DNA from: Bacteroidales bacterium
GTDB taxonomy: Bacteria; Bacteroidota; Bacteroidia; Bacteroidales; JAADJA01
Direction: 5' to 3'
Assembly (NCBI GenBank): GCA_021740645.1
Contig: JAIOZL010000013.1
Location: 1 to 64,000, forward strand
DNA length: 64,000 nucleotides
Shown: positions 45,730 to 54,931 of the stretch, piece after piece
How the letters are laid out: the number at the start of each line of letters is the position of its first letter
How positions within the stretch are numbered: position 1 is the first letter of the stretch
Made by a program: the position numbers and the translations under genes
The notes under the pieces: model-generated
Databases searched by the model: none
What the model was told of the DNA's origin: nothing
The model's input: only the letters and a program-made list of their open reading frames with translations

Positions 45730-46985
45730 GACAACGGACCAACATATTACAAAATATCGACTGGATAACGGTTTCGCTGTATTTTTTGCTGGTGATTATT
45801 GGCTGGATTAATATATATGCTGCAGAATATACTTCTGAACATTCCAGTATTTTTGATATGGGTATGAACTATGGTAAACAAATGATGTGGATCCTTACCT
45901 CCGTGATCCTGATCTTTTTGATCTTTATCATTGATGCTAAATTCTTTTCTACCTTTTCATGGTTTATTTTTCTCGGCATAATGGGAATGCTTGTTGGCGT
46001 GCTTTTGTTTGGTAAAGAGATTGCCGGAAGTAAGTCCTGGTTTCAAATAGGAAGTTTTTCACTTCAGCCATCAGAGTTTGCCAAGTTTGCCACGGCCCTG
46101 GCCCTGGCCGGTTATATATCTAAAATTAATACGGACTTTTCGAAGGTCTCCACCAAAATGAAAGCTGCTGTGATCATATTCATTCCATCGGTTCTCATTT
46201 TATTGCAACACGATACCGGGTCAGCACTGGTGTTTTTTGCGCTGGTATTGGTTTTGTTCAGGGAAGGTATGTCAGGATCTTTATTATTCCTTGCCATAGT
46301 AGCTGCCATATTATTTATATCTGCTTTGCTTATCAACAAGTTTATTATTCTGGGGATACTGGCATTAATTGCTATTCTGATTTTCTACTTTATGAAAAGA
46401 TTGCGGAAAAAATGGCTTTGGATTGTAGGAATTTTCCTGATTACCTCGGGTTATATTTTTAGTGTGGATTACGTTTTTGAAAATATATTAGAGCCTCACC
46501 AAACAAAGCGTATCAATGTTTTATTAGGAATAGAAAAAGATATCCGTGGTGCAGGTTATAATGTGCATCAATCTAAAATAGCCATTGGTTCAGGTGGATT
46601 TTCCGGCAAAGGATTTTTAAAAGGGACCCAAACAAAGTTTGATTTTGTACCCGAACAAAGCACCGATTTTATTTTTTGCACCGTGGGTGAAGAGTGGGGT
46701 TTTATTGGCACCTTCGTGGTTATTGCCTTATTCCTGGGATTGCTGTACAGATTAATTTTTTTAGCCGAAAGGCAAAGGTCAAAGTTCAGCCGGGTTTATG
46801 GATATGGTGTGGCCTCTATCCTGTTTTTTCATTTTGCCATTAACATTGGAATGACCATCGGATTATTCCCGGTAATTGGAATTCCATTGCCTTTTCTATC
46901 CTATGGTGGTTCTTCCCTCTGGGGATTTACTATATTGTTGTTTGTTTTTTTAAAGCAGGATGCGGTGCGGCTGGAGTTGTTGTAG
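45726..46985 (+). CDS. rodA: Peptidoglycan glycosyltransferase RodA
   Basis: The 419-residue SEDS protein has ten predicted membrane helices and conserved loops SWFQIGSFSLQPSEF and FPVIGIPLPFLSYGGSS. It polymerises glycan strands with PBP2, whose gene it overlaps by four bases (ATGA). The last 41 bases, including the stop codon, are repeated at 53751-53791, with a five-gene surface operon lying between the two copies. The gene itself remains intact. Confidence 0.94.
   Translation: MRQRTNILQNIDWITVSLYFLLVIIGWINIYAAEYTSEHSSIFDMGMNYGKQMMWILTSVILIFLIFIIDAKFFSTFSWFIFLGIMGMLVGVLLFGKEIAGSKSWFQIGSFSLQPSEFAKFATALALAGYISKINTDFSKVSTKMKAAVIIFIPSVLILLQHDTGSALVFFALVLVLFREGMSGSLLFLAIVAAILFISALLINKFIILGILALIAILIFYFMKRLRKKWLWIVGIFLITSGYIFSVDYVFENILEPHQTKRINVLLGIEKDIRGAGYNVHQSKIAIGSGGFSGKGFLKGTQTKFDFVPEQSTDFIFCTVGEEWGFIGTFVVIALFLGLLYRLIFLAERQRSKFSRVYGYGVASILFFHFAINIGMTIGLFPVIGIPLPFLSYGGSSLWGFTILLFVFLKQDAVRLELL
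46945..46985. repeat. 41-base direct repeat, copy 1 (rodA 3' end)
   Basis: It starts with TTTTTTTAAAGCAGGATGCG and ends at the rodA stop codon. It is identical to 53751-53791, as a direct repeat. Confidence 0.9.
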
Positions 46986-47012
46986 AAAGCAGCAAGTTAA
47001 TGTTAAATCATG

Positions 47013-47050
47013 TTTGCCCGATGAGGAACAAAGTATTTTGGCCGGGCAAA
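47013..47050. terminator. Possible terminator at the 3' end of the surface operon
   Basis: A perfect 8-bp stem TTTGCCCG (47013-47020) / CGGGCAAA (47043-47050) with a 22-base loop, just past the last gene of the minus-strand operon. The T-run is weak. Confidence 0.4.
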
Positions 47051-47054
47051 TTAT

Positions 47055-48665
47055 TTAATGATAGATCACTTTTTTGATAAACAACTGATCCCCAACTCGT
47101 ATTTTTACGAAATAGATGCCTTTAGGATGTTCACTGATATCCACTGCAAAACTGTTTTGATCAAAAGTTTGCTTTTGATAAATCGTTTCTCCAAACATAT
47201 TGCTTATTTCTGTAGTAAAATCTTCGGTTTCAAAATCATGTAGCTTTATTGTGAAGATTCCCGGGTTGGGGTTAGGGAAGATTTTTACAAAGGTATCAAC
47301 TAGTGGGTTGTCATCATGCGAACCTTTTTGATTTGACTTTTGATTTTTTTCAGGTACTCCAACGATATTTGATTTTGCATCAGATTCTGATGAGTTTATT
47401 GAATCTTTGGATGCTAAAAAAAGTATTTTATGAGCGGGTACAACAAGTTCCTTATCACACTCATTACTTAGGGTTAAATAAGCATCGTATGATCCCGGCC
47501 AAACATAACCAATATCAAAACATAAATTTGAAGAAGAAATGCTACCTGACTCACTGAATTTTAACTCGTCATCTTTGTATAGATCAAATCCATAAAATTC
47601 GGAATTAAAAATTTCCGAATAACAGACCTGATAACCTGACAATGTTAAGTTTGCCATTGATGGAAGGTTGCCCATACTTGGTAATGGAAAACATTGATCA
47701 ATTACGGCATGGAAATGCGATCCGGGCTTTGCGTGAAACCCGGGGTTCAAAACTATTTTTTTACCAGAGGCAAATGTAATTTCTGCACCACTATTGATTT
47801 GACATTTTTGTTTAACAGGGTTAGGGTGGTCAGAATGATATTGGACATCTCCCAGTTTTGCAACAGACCCATGCACTTCATGATTGGCATAAAACCCAGC
47901 CTTATCGTCTGAATCGAATTCAGTTATATTCCACACCATTGTATCACAATCATTAAAATAGCCCCAGTAATTAGGGCTGTCGTACCATTGGTTTATAAAC
48001 TTGCAGGTCAAGGTTTCAGGGGCTGCACATTTTTTATCTTTTGACTTTTCTCCAAAATAAAAGGTTCTCATTAGAAATGAACTATACGGTTCAGGAATCC
48101 AGTTGGGCTTACGGATCCCAAGAGCTTTGTTTTCTACAATCAAGGCTATTATTTCAAGGCCAAGAAACATATCAATTGATAAATAGTTGTCAGTTGGCTT
48201 GGTTGAAATATAGTGTGAAACATAGCAATGGTCAAGATTTGAATTATAGGTTTCATGAAAGTAGGCTGAAAGTTTTAGTTGATTTTCCATTTTATCATGG
48301 TATTTCCAACCCAAATGAAGTTTATTTCGATTAGTATTATTTGCCCTCATAAAACTTATTCGTCCTGCCTTATTCCATCCGGCATTACAACTATCAGAAC
48401 AATCGCTATCTACAGAGGCTCCATGGGTCCAGCACTCGTCCCAAAAGGCGATATTAAATTTATACCTCCTGTTGGAAGTATTTGATTTGTCCTTTTTAAC
48501 CCCTGCCCAGGCATGATCATCGCATTTATTAATTTCCTTTTGACTTCCCTTAAAGGAACCGTAACCCCCATCCGGGTCTGGAAAAATTTGTGCCATTAGG
48601 TTATTTGAAATAATAGTAAATAGTATACCACATATTATAAAAAATAAATTATTGTGTTTTATCAT
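47055..48665 (-). CDS. T9SS-exported surface protein, last gene of a five-gene operon
   Basis: The 536-residue protein has a signal peptide (about 1-25) and a large cysteine- and histidine-containing domain (about 30-280) that I do not recognise. A segment with GAEITFASGKKIVLNPGFHAK near 310 is common in Bacteroidota cell-surface proteins. The last 80 residues form a T9SS type A sorting domain (IFPNPNPGIFTIKLHD ... IYFVKIRVGDQLFIKKV). The 3' end of the gene is 70 bases from rodA. It is likely transported by T9SS and attached to the cell surface. Confidence 0.75.
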   Translation of the reverse strand: MIKHNNLFFIICGILFTIISNNLMAQIFPDPDGGYGSFKGSQKEINKCDDHAWAGVKKDKSNTSNRRYKFNIAFWDECWTHGASVDSDCSDSCNAGWNKAGRISFMRANNTNRNKLHLGWKYHDKMENQLKLSAYFHETYNSNLDHCYVSHYISTKPTDNYLSIDMFLGLEIIALIVENKALGIRKPNWIPEPYSSFLMRTFYFGEKSKDKKCAAPETLTCKFINQWYDSPNYWGYFNDCDTMVWNITEFDSDDKAGFYANHEVHGSVAKLGDVQYHSDHPNPVKQKCQINSGAEITFASGKKIVLNPGFHAKPGSHFHAVIDQCFPLPSMGNLPSMANLTLSGYQVCYSEIFNSEFYGFDLYKDDELKFSESGSISSSNLCFDIGYVWPGSYDAYLTLSNECDKELVVPAHKILFLASKDSINSSESDAKSNIVGVPEKNQKSNQKGSHDDNPLVDTFVKIFPNPNPGIFTIKLHDFETEDFTTEISNMFGETIYQKQTFDQNSFAVDISEHPKGIYFVKIRVGDQLFIKKVIYH

Positions 48666-48676
48666 TTTTTCTGTTT

Positions 48677-49201
48677 TTAAAATTTATAAGAAATTACAAT
48701 TGGTATAATTTCAATTTTTGGAAACTCGTGTCGATCTTCTGTAAAAATACTTTCTGCCGAAACCTGAATTGAAGGGCCAAATTTAAAATCACCAATGTTA
48801 TAACTAATGATTGCATTTACGCCAAACCTTTTATTCTGCTCTTCTCCGTTGAATAAAATATCTGTGCTACTGAATAATCCTAAGTTGTAGGTGAAATTAA
48901 TCCTTTCTGATTGTTTTAAAAATAAATCCCGTACATAAAAACCAATTTGTAAACTGGTTAAATGCCATTCGTTAATTTGCTCCAATCGATACTGTATGCC
49001 GGCCCCTATTCCTGTTTTAACCCCAATGGATAACCCAGGGTTAAAATTCCTTATGTATGAATAGGAGAAAAAACCAATTGGTTGTAAGGAAACTTCATGG
49101 TTACTTTTAGGGATATTATCAATACCCTTTTGACTAAAAGTGTTAGATGGAATAAAAGCTAATCCACATAAAGCACATGTTATCATTACATATAATCTCA
49201 T
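48677..49201 (-). CDS. Small outer-membrane beta-barrel-like protein (surface operon)
   Basis: The 174-residue protein has a signal peptide (1-24, ending NTFSQ) and alternating strands, ending in IEIIPIVISYKF, typical for an outer-membrane barrel. It is short (6-8 strands). It lies 11 bases before the T9SS gene at its 3' side and 10 bases after the fibre gene, so it belongs to the operon. It may anchor one of the exported proteins, but this is inference. Confidence 0.6.
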   Translation of the reverse strand: MRLYVMITCALCGLAFIPSNTFSQKGIDNIPKSNHEVSLQPIGFFSYSYIRNFNPGLSIGVKTGIGAGIQYRLEQINEWHLTSLQIGFYVRDLFLKQSERINFTYNLGLFSSTDILFNGEEQNKRFGVNAIISYNIGDFKFGPSIQVSAESIFTEDRHEFPKIEIIPIVISYKF

Positions 49202-49211
49202 GGTTAAAAAA

Positions 49212-50888
49212 TTAATCTTGAATCCGTTTCTCTAATTCGATAACATGCAGAGTAAGCTCCTCTATTTTTTTTAACAACAAGGCATTCATTTCACCCAGAT
49301 CGATCCCGTTTTCAAGGACTTCTTCTTCTGAAGGCAGGTCTGGTAAGTGACCGTTATTGTTAATATATTCTTCTACATCACTTAGTGGCATTAGTTGATA
49401 GTCTGCATCAAATACTTCGTCCCACCAATTGCCCATATGTACTTCAACTTCTTCAGCATCTATTTTTCCGTTTACTTCCATATTGTAGTTATCACTTCCT
49501 GTCCCAATAACCATTTTGTCGTCGGCATACATATTCATCCGCATTTTACCATTAGTCCTGAATTCAATGTTCCCATCAATATAAGTTGCTAACTTCAATG
49601 ACCTTTCATTTGCATTAACACCTTTCCATAGTTCAATTACAGCAGAATTTGAATTTTCACTTCCTTTGATCTCTAACTTACTACTACTACCTGATGAATT
49701 TCCCTTAATAACATTATGCACCCGGAGGTTCCCAAATATATCAAGTTTTTCAATTGGATCCATACCAATTCCTACATTACCGACACCCCGTATTATATCA
49801 CTTCCATCAATTTCCCAGTCCCCATCATCATTATCCGGCATTTCTACCCAGCTTGCATTTCCATTGGCATCTGATTGTAAAATATATCCACTGGCCTGGT
49901 TGCCGTCGGTCAACCTGAATCCATTTGTTTTAATTGTTCCGGCAACTTCCAGTTTGTGATTAGGTGAGGTTGTGCCAATCCCAACATTGCCGCTTAACCT
50001 GAAAAGATTATCACCAGCAATTGTCCAATCCCCATCATCAACACTTAAGGTCATAGGGTCCACCCAGCTGGCCAGGCCGTTGGCATCGGATTGTAATATC
50101 CTGTTGGCGGCCTGCTGGCCGTTTTCAAGGATAAAACCCGTAGATTTAATATTCCCGTTTACCTGGAGTTTTTCGGTTGGGTTGTGTATGCCAACACCAA
50201 TATTGGAGTCCCAAAACACAAAATCAGAAGCGGTATAGAAATTAAGGTCGCTGTCTGGTTTGGCCTCAATACGGTTGGGTGAGCTATTGGGGGCAGTTTC
50301 CCCGAATTTTAGTTTGGCATATTTCAAAGTGGCCGGATCGAGCAATATGTCGGCCTGTTCGTTGTCATCGCCTTTAATGTGGAGCTTTGCCTGGGGGTCG
50401 GTAACATCACCGATGCCGATTGAGCCGGTGTAACCATTGCCCGGAGAGGGCCCTACAAAAAGTGTATGTTTATTAGAATTAAAACCAATCATCATTGAAT
50501 ATGCAATGTTGTTTTCGAGAATAGATGATGAACTTTGTCCGTTGCCAAGAACAAATGAATTGGTACCACTGGCTTTGTTAAAACTACCCATTGCAACGGC
50601 ATTACTGCTTTCTGCAGAAGTTAAAGCACCAAGGGATATTGAATATGGATCACTTGCCAATGCTGAGCTTCCAAAAGCAAATGACACACCCCCTGAAGCA
50701 GTTGAATTAACACCTCCGGCAAATGAATAAGAGCCAGAAGCTGTTGTACCCTGCCCTATTTCACTGGCATAATTGCCAGGTGGGTTGCCAGTATTATCAC
50801 ATTGGGTACATGATTGAGAATACATATTTTGTACTAATAATATGGCGAATATGCACATGAATGTGCTTATAAATATATTTGTTTTCAT
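49212..50888 (-). CDS. YadA-like / tail-fibre-like surface protein (surface operon)
   Basis: The 558-residue protein has a signal peptide (about 1-24). Residues about 40-130 form YadA-head-like repeats of about 14 residues (ASGSYSFAGG, ASGGVSFAFG, ASGTNSFVLG). Then come paired modules with VGIGTTSPNHKLEV and YILQSDANGNASW (about 160-380), as in tail fibres. The C-terminus has the leucine-rich coiled coil EMNALLLKKIEELTLHVIELEKR. No T9SS sorting domain and no YadA barrel is present. A trimeric extracellular fibre is likely. Confidence 0.75.
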   Translation of the reverse strand: MKTNIFISTFMCIFAILLVQNMYSQSCTQCDNTGNPPGNYASEIGQGTTASGSYSFAGGVNSTASGGVSFAFGSSALASDPYSISLGALTSAESSNAVAMGSFNKASGTNSFVLGNGQSSSSILENNIAYSMMIGFNSNKHTLFVGPSPGNGYTGSIGIGDVTDPQAKLHIKGDDNEQADILLDPATLKYAKLKFGETAPNSSPNRIEAKPDSDLNFYTASDFVFWDSNIGVGIHNPTEKLQVNGNIKSTGFILENGQQAANRILQSDANGLASWVDPMTLSVDDGDWTIAGDNLFRLSGNVGIGTTSPNHKLEVAGTIKTNGFRLTDGNQASGYILQSDANGNASWVEMPDNDDGDWEIDGSDIIRGVGNVGIGMDPIEKLDIFGNLRVHNVIKGNSSGSSSKLEIKGSENSNSAVIELWKGVNANERSLKLATYIDGNIEFRTNGKMRMNMYADDKMVIGTGSDNYNMEVNGKIDAEEVEVHMGNWWDEVFDADYQLMPLSDVEEYINNNGHLPDLPSEEEVLENGIDLGEMNALLLKKIEELTLHVIELEKRIQD

Positions 50889-50908
50889 TTTGGTAATATT
50901 TAGGTTTA

Positions 50909-52348
50909 TTATTGTTTTAATACTTTTCCAGATTGAATAGTCTTTCCATTATCTGATATTTTATAAATATAGTATCCGGGGTTTAACCCGGTAGTTTCGA
51001 TTTGTGTACGTGGGATTGAAAGTTTAAGGTTTGCAATCAATTTTCCTCCATCCTGTGAATATAAGGACACACTTAAATCGGCCCTGTAGGTTTCTATTTT
51101 AATGTAACTATCAAAGGGGACCGGGTACACCAAAACATCGTAATCATTTGGATCAGTTGTCTCTTCGGCATGGGTAATGATGCTTTCTGGCATTACCTTC
51201 TTAAAATATGCATCCCGGTATCCAGTGCCCCCTTCATCGTCCTGAATGCCTGTAATTATGCAACCGCCATCTTCAAGGGCTTTAATGGAATACAAATATC
51301 TTGGGGTACTGCCCCCAAAGTATTTGGCACCTTTTACATTGAGCCCCGAATCGAAAAGATATATACGCCCAATCCCTTCGGTATTTGGGAAAGTTTCATC
51401 TTGTGGATAGGTGACTACCCAAATGTTGTCTTCATCAACAAAGTCAAGCCCACTAAAAGCCGGCAACCAGTTTCGGCCATCGTCAAAGATAACTGTGTCC
51501 ATCAATGGGACAAGGTCGGTATCACTGATCCTCATGTGCAAATCATAATATGCACCCGGCACTTCCTGGTTGGCCAGGCTGCCGATCACCAGGTTCCCGT
51601 CAGACAACCATCTGGCACCTATTGCACCATGATAAAAATAATTGGAGTTCATGGGAATTGTATTTACAATGTTGAGGTCATTATCAAACTCAATTAAGTT
51701 AACGAATGAAAAATCCCCAATAGCAAGGTACCCGTTGTTATCTGATTTGCAAAGAATTTCATTTCCATAATAACTTTTATAAAGGTCAGAAATAGTTGTG
51801 TTCAGCAAATCACCTGATTGGCTGAGTGTTGCAAAATAGGAATGTCTCATATCTCCTGGTAATGAGTCATCAAGGCTACCAAAAACAAATATTGTACTAT
51901 CGGGCCTTATCAGCATATCAAATAAAGAAAACTTATCGTAAGCCTCTGGAATGGGGTACATGTTTTCTTTTAGGATATCTAAACTCTCGCTTATCTCAAC
52001 AACATAGAGGTTCCTTTTATATAGCTCTACTTGGTTATCAATTGCACCAACGACCAAATAATTTCCATTTTCAAGTAAAATGCCATTACTAAAAACAGAA
52101 GTAGTATCATCCTTTACAAAAGTTTTAATTACCACATCATTTTCATTTGTAAATTTCATTATCAATGCATGCCTGTTGCCAGGTAATCCTGACCCGCCAA
52201 AAGAAATGAAGTTTCCAGACTTGTCAATAAATGTTGAAATACAATATGTATTTACTGAATCTGCTACACTAAACTCAAATACATCTTGGGCTAGTGTGAA
52301 TGTGCATTGAAAAACTATTGCAAATAATAAGAACAATTCTTTTTTCAT
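50909..52348 (-). CDS. T9SS-exported propeller-like protein (surface operon)
   Basis: The 479-residue protein has a signal peptide (1-20) and repeats of strand-turn-strand type (ISFGGSGLPGNRHALIMKF, YLVVGAIDNQVELYK, FVFGSLDDS, LVIGSLANQ, CIITGIQDDEGG) that suggest a beta-propeller. The end is a T9SS type A sorting domain (about 400-479; VYPVPFDSYIKIE ... YYIYKISDNGKTIQSGKVLK). It lies between a lipoprotein gene and the fibre gene in the same operon. Confidence 0.75.
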   Translation of the reverse strand: MKKELFLLFAIVFQCTFTLAQDVFEFSVADSVNTYCISTFIDKSGNFISFGGSGLPGNRHALIMKFTNENDVVIKTFVKDDTTSVFSNGILLENGNYLVVGAIDNQVELYKRNLYVVEISESLDILKENMYPIPEAYDKFSLFDMLIRPDSTIFVFGSLDDSLPGDMRHSYFATLSQSGDLLNTTISDLYKSYYGNEILCKSDNNGYLAIGDFSFVNLIEFDNDLNIVNTIPMNSNYFYHGAIGARWLSDGNLVIGSLANQEVPGAYYDLHMRISDTDLVPLMDTVIFDDGRNWLPAFSGLDFVDEDNIWVVTYPQDETFPNTEGIGRIYLFDSGLNVKGAKYFGGSTPRYLYSIKALEDGGCIITGIQDDEGGTGYRDAYFKKVMPESIITHAEETTDPNDYDVLVYPVPFDSYIKIETYRADLSVSLYSQDGGKLIANLKLSIPRTQIETTGLNPGYYIYKISDNGKTIQSGKVLKQ

Positions 52349-52405
52349 AGGTTATGAATATAAAACCAGAGTAGGGCACCATACAGATACCCTACTTCTA
52401 ATTAT

Positions 52406-53479
52406 CTATAATTCTGATGGCCCATCGCCTTCGCCATAGAATATTTTTAACCCATAAACAAAACTCGCTTTATGAAAATATTTTGTGGTTTCTTCTATTC
52501 CATTTACAAGTTTTTCATCTTCAAGTAAAGTTAATGACTCCACCGAATACCCATTTAAATTGTACTTGTTTGGCAGATAGGTATTAGGCAAATAATCGAA
52601 CATCAAACCATTTAAATAGGTATAATAAGCATTCATTTCAGTGTATTCAAGGCATAAAACTTCATCTTCATCAAAAGGAATGGAACTTCCTTCAATGGAA
52701 TAGTACAACCAATAGTCAAGGTAATTGTCAGGAGATGTATCACGTAACAAATCTGGCTCGCCCCCAAAAATTGAAAAACTAAATTCATTTATAAAATAGT
52801 AATTACCACTTGGATCGGGTATCAGACCTAAGGCTTCCTGGTAAAGGCGGTTGGCCGCATCATCATTAACTGTATAAGGTTCGTAGCAATAGCCCACATT
52901 TTCCCCATACCACCAGTCGTCACCTTCCTCAAATGGGCCATTGATCCCCGGGTCTGGTGGTGGTTCGTTACCTTTCTCTCCCGTAACAGTTTCCACGTTC
53001 AATGTTATTTCACCTGCTGATTGGGAAACCTCGCTAATGTCAACCAGCACAAGGCCTTTGTCTTCGTAGGTACTGTTGTAATAAACATCGGTTATGGCCT
53101 GTTTCATTTCAGTGTATTTCTGGGTCAAGTCATCCATATCTACTCCGCCATTTGCATTTTTGGGCACAACCAGGTTTAGGTCTTCGCTCTGCATTTCATC
53201 GTAGTACTCATTGGGGAAAGTATGGCTAAAATTAATGGTTGCTTCCAATAGCCAAAGTGCATCCTCTGCACTTACTACCTCCCCGCTCTTATAGCCGGGG
53301 TTTTCCTTGTATAGGGCTATTTTTTGTTTAAAGTCTTTTATTCGTTGGTTTACCTGCATTTCATAGGGTGTAAGTTCCACTTTATTTGCAGCCTGGTTAT
53401 TTGTTTCCTCTTTCGAACATGACCAAACTATAGCAATAGTGGCCACTAATATACTTATTATTAAAATTATTTTCTTCAT
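52406..53479 (-). CDS. Hypothetical lipoprotein, first gene of the surface operon
   Basis: The 357-residue protein has a lipoprotein signal ending WSCSK (Cys21). It is acidic, with a proline-rich hinge near 175-180 (EPPPDPG) and two domains on either side. No family was recognised. It lies first in a minus-strand operon of five genes (52406 back to 47055), whose products all look surface-bound, and is preceded by about 270 bases up to the rodA-tail copy, where the operon promoter should be. Confidence 0.65.
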   Translation of the reverse strand: MKKIILIISILVATIAIVWSCSKEETNNQAANKVELTPYEMQVNQRIKDFKQKIALYKENPGYKSGEVVSAEDALWLLEATINFSHTFPNEYYDEMQSEDLNLVVPKNANGGVDMDDLTQKYTEMKQAITDVYYNSTYEDKGLVLVDISEVSQSAGEITLNVETVTGEKGNEPPPDPGINGPFEEGDDWWYGENVGYCYEPYTVNDDAANRLYQEALGLIPDPSGNYYFINEFSFSIFGGEPDLLRDTSPDNYLDYWLYYSIEGSSIPFDEDEVLCLEYTEMNAYYTYLNGLMFDYLPNTYLPNKYNLNGYSVESLTLLEDEKLVNGIEETTKYFHKASFVYGLKIFYGEGDGPSEL

Positions 53480-53842
53480 TTTTTATTTTTTGGTTTTATT
53501 AAGAAAAATATCCCCTGGGTTGTTTATTCCATTCAATGTTTAGTATTTGTCGTCAGAAATAGGAAAGTAACTGCAGGAAGGAGCTTATTCCACAATAAAA
53601 TAAAATTCCGTAATATGCTGAGGGGGGGGCACTTAAATGCCCGGAAGGATCGAATTGATATGTTTTGCTTTGTCCTCTTGTTAGCATGGTTTATTGCCTG
53701 TAATATATAGTACATCCATTGGGAAAGGAAAAAGGAACCCTGAATTTTTATTTTTTTAAAGCAGGATGCGGTGCGGCTGGAGTTGTTGTAGGTGCGCGGT
53801 TTACCGTATATTTAATTTTGCCAACTGCATACTGCCAACTTT
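53480..53842. other. Intergenic region with the second rodA-tail copy
   Basis: About 360 bases. Up to 53750 it is part of the presumed insert; at 53751-53791 it has the 41-base duplication; beyond that is the 3' spacer of the convergent polyprenyl synthase gene. A G-run of eight near 53622. The frame at 53533-53715 (minus) is not convincing. Confidence 0.5.
53751..53791. repeat. 41-base direct repeat, copy 2 (rodA 3' end)
   Basis: Identical to 46945-46985. It encodes FLKQDAVRLELL and a stop, without the rest of rodA. Confidence 0.9.
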
Positions 53843-54817
53843 TCACTTCTTCCGCTCAATTGTAAAATCAACAAGTTTTTTCAGGGAAGTTTTTGAGGGT
53901 GAGTCGGGCAGACCTTTCAGAATATCAAGGGCTTCCTTATGGTAGGAATTCATTTTTTCAGCAGCATATTCAATTCCCCCGCTATGGTTAACTTTATCAA
54001 TAACGAACTTAACTTTGGCAGGGTTGGTATTGTGGTTTTTAATGATGTTGATGATCTTCCTTTTTTCTGACCTATCCACATTGTTCAATAAATATATTAA
54101 GGGTAGGGTCATTTTCTGCTCCTTAATATCAATTCCATTGGGTTTGCCGGTTTTGTTTGCAGTTTGGTAGTCAAACAGGTCGTCTTTGATCTGGAAAGCA
54201 ATCCCTACTTTTTCTCCAAAGTCCTTCATTAACTTTATGGTAGCTTCATCGCTGCCCACTGAAGCGGCACCTGCTGCACAACACGAAGCGATCAGGGAAG
54301 CTGTCTTTTTGCGGATGATCTCAAAATAAATGGCTTCGTCGATGTCGAGCTTCCGGGCTTTTTCAATTTGTAGCAGTTCCCCTTCACTCATATCTTTGGT
54401 GGCATCAGAAACTATTCGGAGCAACTCAAACTCATTGGAATTGAGAGAGAGCAGCATCCCTTTCGAAAATAAATAATCACCCACCAGTACCGCAACTTTA
54501 TTTTTCCATAATGCATTGATGGAAAAGAAACCACGCCGCTCATTGCTATCGTCTACCACGTCATCATGAACCAGGGTAGCAGTGTGCAATAATTCTATCA
54601 GGGAAGCAGCAATATAGGTAGGCTCTTTGATTTCGCCATGAATGCCCGCGCTTAAGAACACAAACATCGGGCGCATCTGTTTGCCCTTTCTTTTTAAAAT
54701 ATACCTTGTAATGATATCGAGCAGGGCTACATTGCTTTTCATCGACGCCCTGAACTTTTTTTCAAAAATATCGAGGTGAGATTGTATGGGTGCTTTTATT
54801 TCGTTTAGCTTACTCAT
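53843..54817 (-). CDS. Polyprenyl diphosphate synthase (trans-isoprenyl)
   Basis: The 324-residue enzyme extends allylic prenyl diphosphates with isopentenyl diphosphate. Both aspartate-rich motifs are present: DDVVDDS after LLHTATLVH (about 84-90) and FQIKDDLFDYQ (about 210). The length fits octaprenyl- or heptaprenyl-type enzymes, needed for the quinone side chain. The sequence does not fix chain length. It is convergent with rodA apart from the inserted operon. Confidence 0.88.
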   Translation of the reverse strand: MSKLNEIKAPIQSHLDIFEKKFRASMKSNVALLDIITRYILKRKGKQMRPMFVFLSAGIHGEIKEPTYIAASLIELLHTATLVHDDVVDDSNERRGFFSINALWKNKVAVLVGDYLFSKGMLLSLNSNEFELLRIVSDATKDMSEGELLQIEKARKLDIDEAIYFEIIRKKTASLIASCCAAGAASVGSDEATIKLMKDFGEKVGIAFQIKDDLFDYQTANKTGKPNGIDIKEQKMTLPLIYLLNNVDRSEKRKIINIIKNHNTNPAKVKFVIDKVNHSGGIEYAAEKMNSYHKEALDILKGLPDSPSKTSLKKLVDFTIERKK

Positions 54818-54931
54818 TTAATGAATAATTAACGCCAAAATTACTTCAAATTATTCAGCCCATTAAAAAAATATTTAGCTATGCTAAAATAACCAAATGG
54901 GCTAACTATATTTGCATCCTTATCAAATGTA

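Noticed and set aside
53533..53715. A 60-codon minus-strand frame upstream of the surface operon
   Set aside because: It lacks a convincing start context and family features, and lies in the non-coding segment next to a G-run.
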